Shown here piece by piece: positions 5,249 to 6,080 of a DNA stretch of 6,080 nucleotides; within the stretch, counting starts at the first letter, position 1, and every line of letters begins with the position of its first letter. Below the pieces are notes generated by a model. That model saw only the letters and a list, made by a program, of their open reading frames with translations, did not search any database and was not told the DNA's origin. A program made the position numbers and the translations under genes. Source of the stretch: Bacteroidota bacterium (lineage in GTDB: Bacteria; Bacteroidota; Bacteroidia; Bacteroidales; Tenuifilaceae); NCBI GenBank assembly GCA_023406715.1, contig JAEXVC010000009.1, positions 1-6,080 on the forward strand, read 5' to 3'.

Positions 5249-6080
5249 TTACTCCTCAATTCTAATAAACTTCTCAAGAATAACATCTAGCTCCTCGGAA
5301 TTATTGTACGATATAACAATTTTTCCGTCGCCTTTGCCACCGGGTTTAACATCGGCGCGTAGTCCTAGTTTGTTAGTAAGATGCTCGCGAAGCACTACTT
5401 CCGATTCGGCTAGGTTGGCGCTTGGTTTTGCTTTGGACTCTTTTTGTGGTTTGTGGTTCTGCGAGTCTCTAACCAACTCCTCAACTCTTCGAACAGAAAG
5501 GTCTTCGTTTATTATCTTATTGTAGATATCAAGTTGAAGTTTAACGTCGTCAACATTCACAAGTGCTCTTGCATGACCCATGGAGATTTTAAACTCACTA
5601 ATGCCAATTTGAATTTCGGCAGGTAATCTTAGCAAACGCAAGTAGTTTGTAACAGTAGCCCTTTTCTTTCCAACTCTGTCGGCAAGTGTTTCCTGTGTTA
5701 GCGAGCACTCGTCAATTAAACGTTGGTAGCTAATGGCAACCTCAATGGCGTTGAGGTCTTCGCGTTGAATATTTTCAACCAGAGCCATTTCCAACATACC
5801 TTGGTCGTCGGCGGTGCGAGTAAATGCAGGAATAGTTTTAAGTCCAGCAAGTTTTACAGCGCGTAGCCTACGCTCTCCAGAGATAAGTTGATACCTTCCG
5901 TTAATTGCGCGAACAGTAATGGGTTGTATCACCCCAAGTTTTAGTATTGATTCCGATAATTCCTTTAGTGCAGTTTCATCGAAATTGGTGCGTGGTTGGT
6001 ACGGGTTGATGTCAATTTTCTCAACATCAATCTCGTTAACTAATTCCTTAACAACGTGCTTAACGGTTTCCTCATTGCCA
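5249..6080 (-). CDS. parB: ParB/Spo0J chromosome-partitioning protein, N-terminus outside window
   Basis: CTP-dependent DNA clamp that loads at parS sites near the replication origin and works with the ParA ATPase to segregate chromosomes. The frame stays open from base 6079 to the TAA at 5251-5249; 276 residues are visible and probably only the first 20-30 are missing. In visible numbering, I-N-P-Y-Q-P-R is at 24-30 and L-K-E-L-S-E-S-I at 38-45. The CTP-binding G-E-R-R-L-R-A is at 68-74 and E-N-I-Q-R-E-D-L at 102-109. The helix-turn-helix is at about 126-150 (S-L-T-Q-E-T-L-A then K-R-A-T-V-T-N-Y-L), and I-S-M-G-H-A-R-A-L is at 165-173. A charged linker spans 205-225, and the C-terminal dimerisation domain 226-276. 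GTG 5932 is an internal codon, not the start. This is the chromosomal type; parA is expected immediately upstream, off the right edge. Confidence 0.95.
   Translation of the reverse strand, partial: GNEETVKHVVKELVNEIDVEKIDINPYQPRTNFDETALKELSESILKLGVIQPITVRAINGRYQLISGERRLRAVKLAGLKTIPAFTRTADDQGMLEMALVENIQREDLNAIEVAISYQRLIDECSLTQETLADRVGKKRATVTNYLRLLRLPAEIQIGISEFKISMGHARALVNVDDVKLQLDIYNKIINEDLSVRRVEELVRDSQNHKPQKESKAKPSANLAESEVVLREHLTNKLGLRADVKPGGKGDGKIVISYNNSEELDVILEKFIRIEE

Noticed and set aside
5930..5932. GTG at 5932 as start of ParB
   Set aside because: The upstream frame encodes the conserved N-P-Y-Q-P-R and L-K-E-L-S-E-S-I segments, so the gene continues past the window edge.
1..6080. parS site for the ParB protein
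   Set aside because: I looked for the palindrome GTTNCACGTGNAAC and close variants and saw none; fragments such as GTTTCGC near 3465 are not palindromic.
1..6080. Mobile element, CRISPR array, tRNA or defence system
   Set aside because: No transposase or integrase, no spaced direct repeats, no tRNA cloverleaf and no nuclease-type gene were seen; all long frames are explained by core or envelope genes.

Overview
The window looks like the chromosome of a member of the Bacteroidota, most likely Bacteroidales or a close order. The base composition is AT-rich. One upstream region carries a good match to the Bacteroidota promoter (TTTG, 21 bp, TATATTTG). The gene content includes families typical of the phylum (DUF5683, DUF3575) and a chromosomal parB followed by DUF5683 and an MltD-type lytic transglycosylase, an order I recall from several Bacteroidales genomes. 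No mobile element, CRISPR array, tRNA or rRNA is visible.

Layout. On the + strand, the left edge holds the C-terminal two thirds of an Nramp-family divalent metal transporter (1-853, start outside the window). An 84-bp gap follows, then a CPBP-family (CAAX protease/Rce1-like) intramembrane protease (938-1654). Everything to the right is on the - strand and is transcribed towards this pair. Read in the direction of transcription it is: parB (cut by the right edge, ending at 5249), a DUF5683 membrane protein with a duplicated domain (5214-4303), an MltD-like lytic transglycosylase with LysM (4209-2878), an unrecognised lipoprotein (2866-2312) and a DUF3575 outer-membrane beta-barrel protein (2243-1704). 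The two convergent blocks meet at a perfect 24-bp palindrome (1658-1681) that forms a clear intrinsic terminator for the - strand genes.

How the genes fit together. ParB acts in chromosome origin segregation; parA is expected just upstream, outside the window. The four genes after parB all encode exported or envelope proteins. The 34-nt gap suggests DUF5683 is cotranscribed with parB. A predicted promoter in the 93-bp gap before mltD suggests that mltD, the lipoprotein (11-nt gap) and the DUF3575 barrel (68-nt gap) also form their own transcription unit, ended by the terminator. The parts most worth a second look are the tandem DUF5683 duplication with its non-ATG start and early hairpin, and the unrecognised lipoprotein/barrel pair attached to mltD. 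Nothing here is clearly a new defence or mobile system; most of the window is ordinary core and envelope biology.
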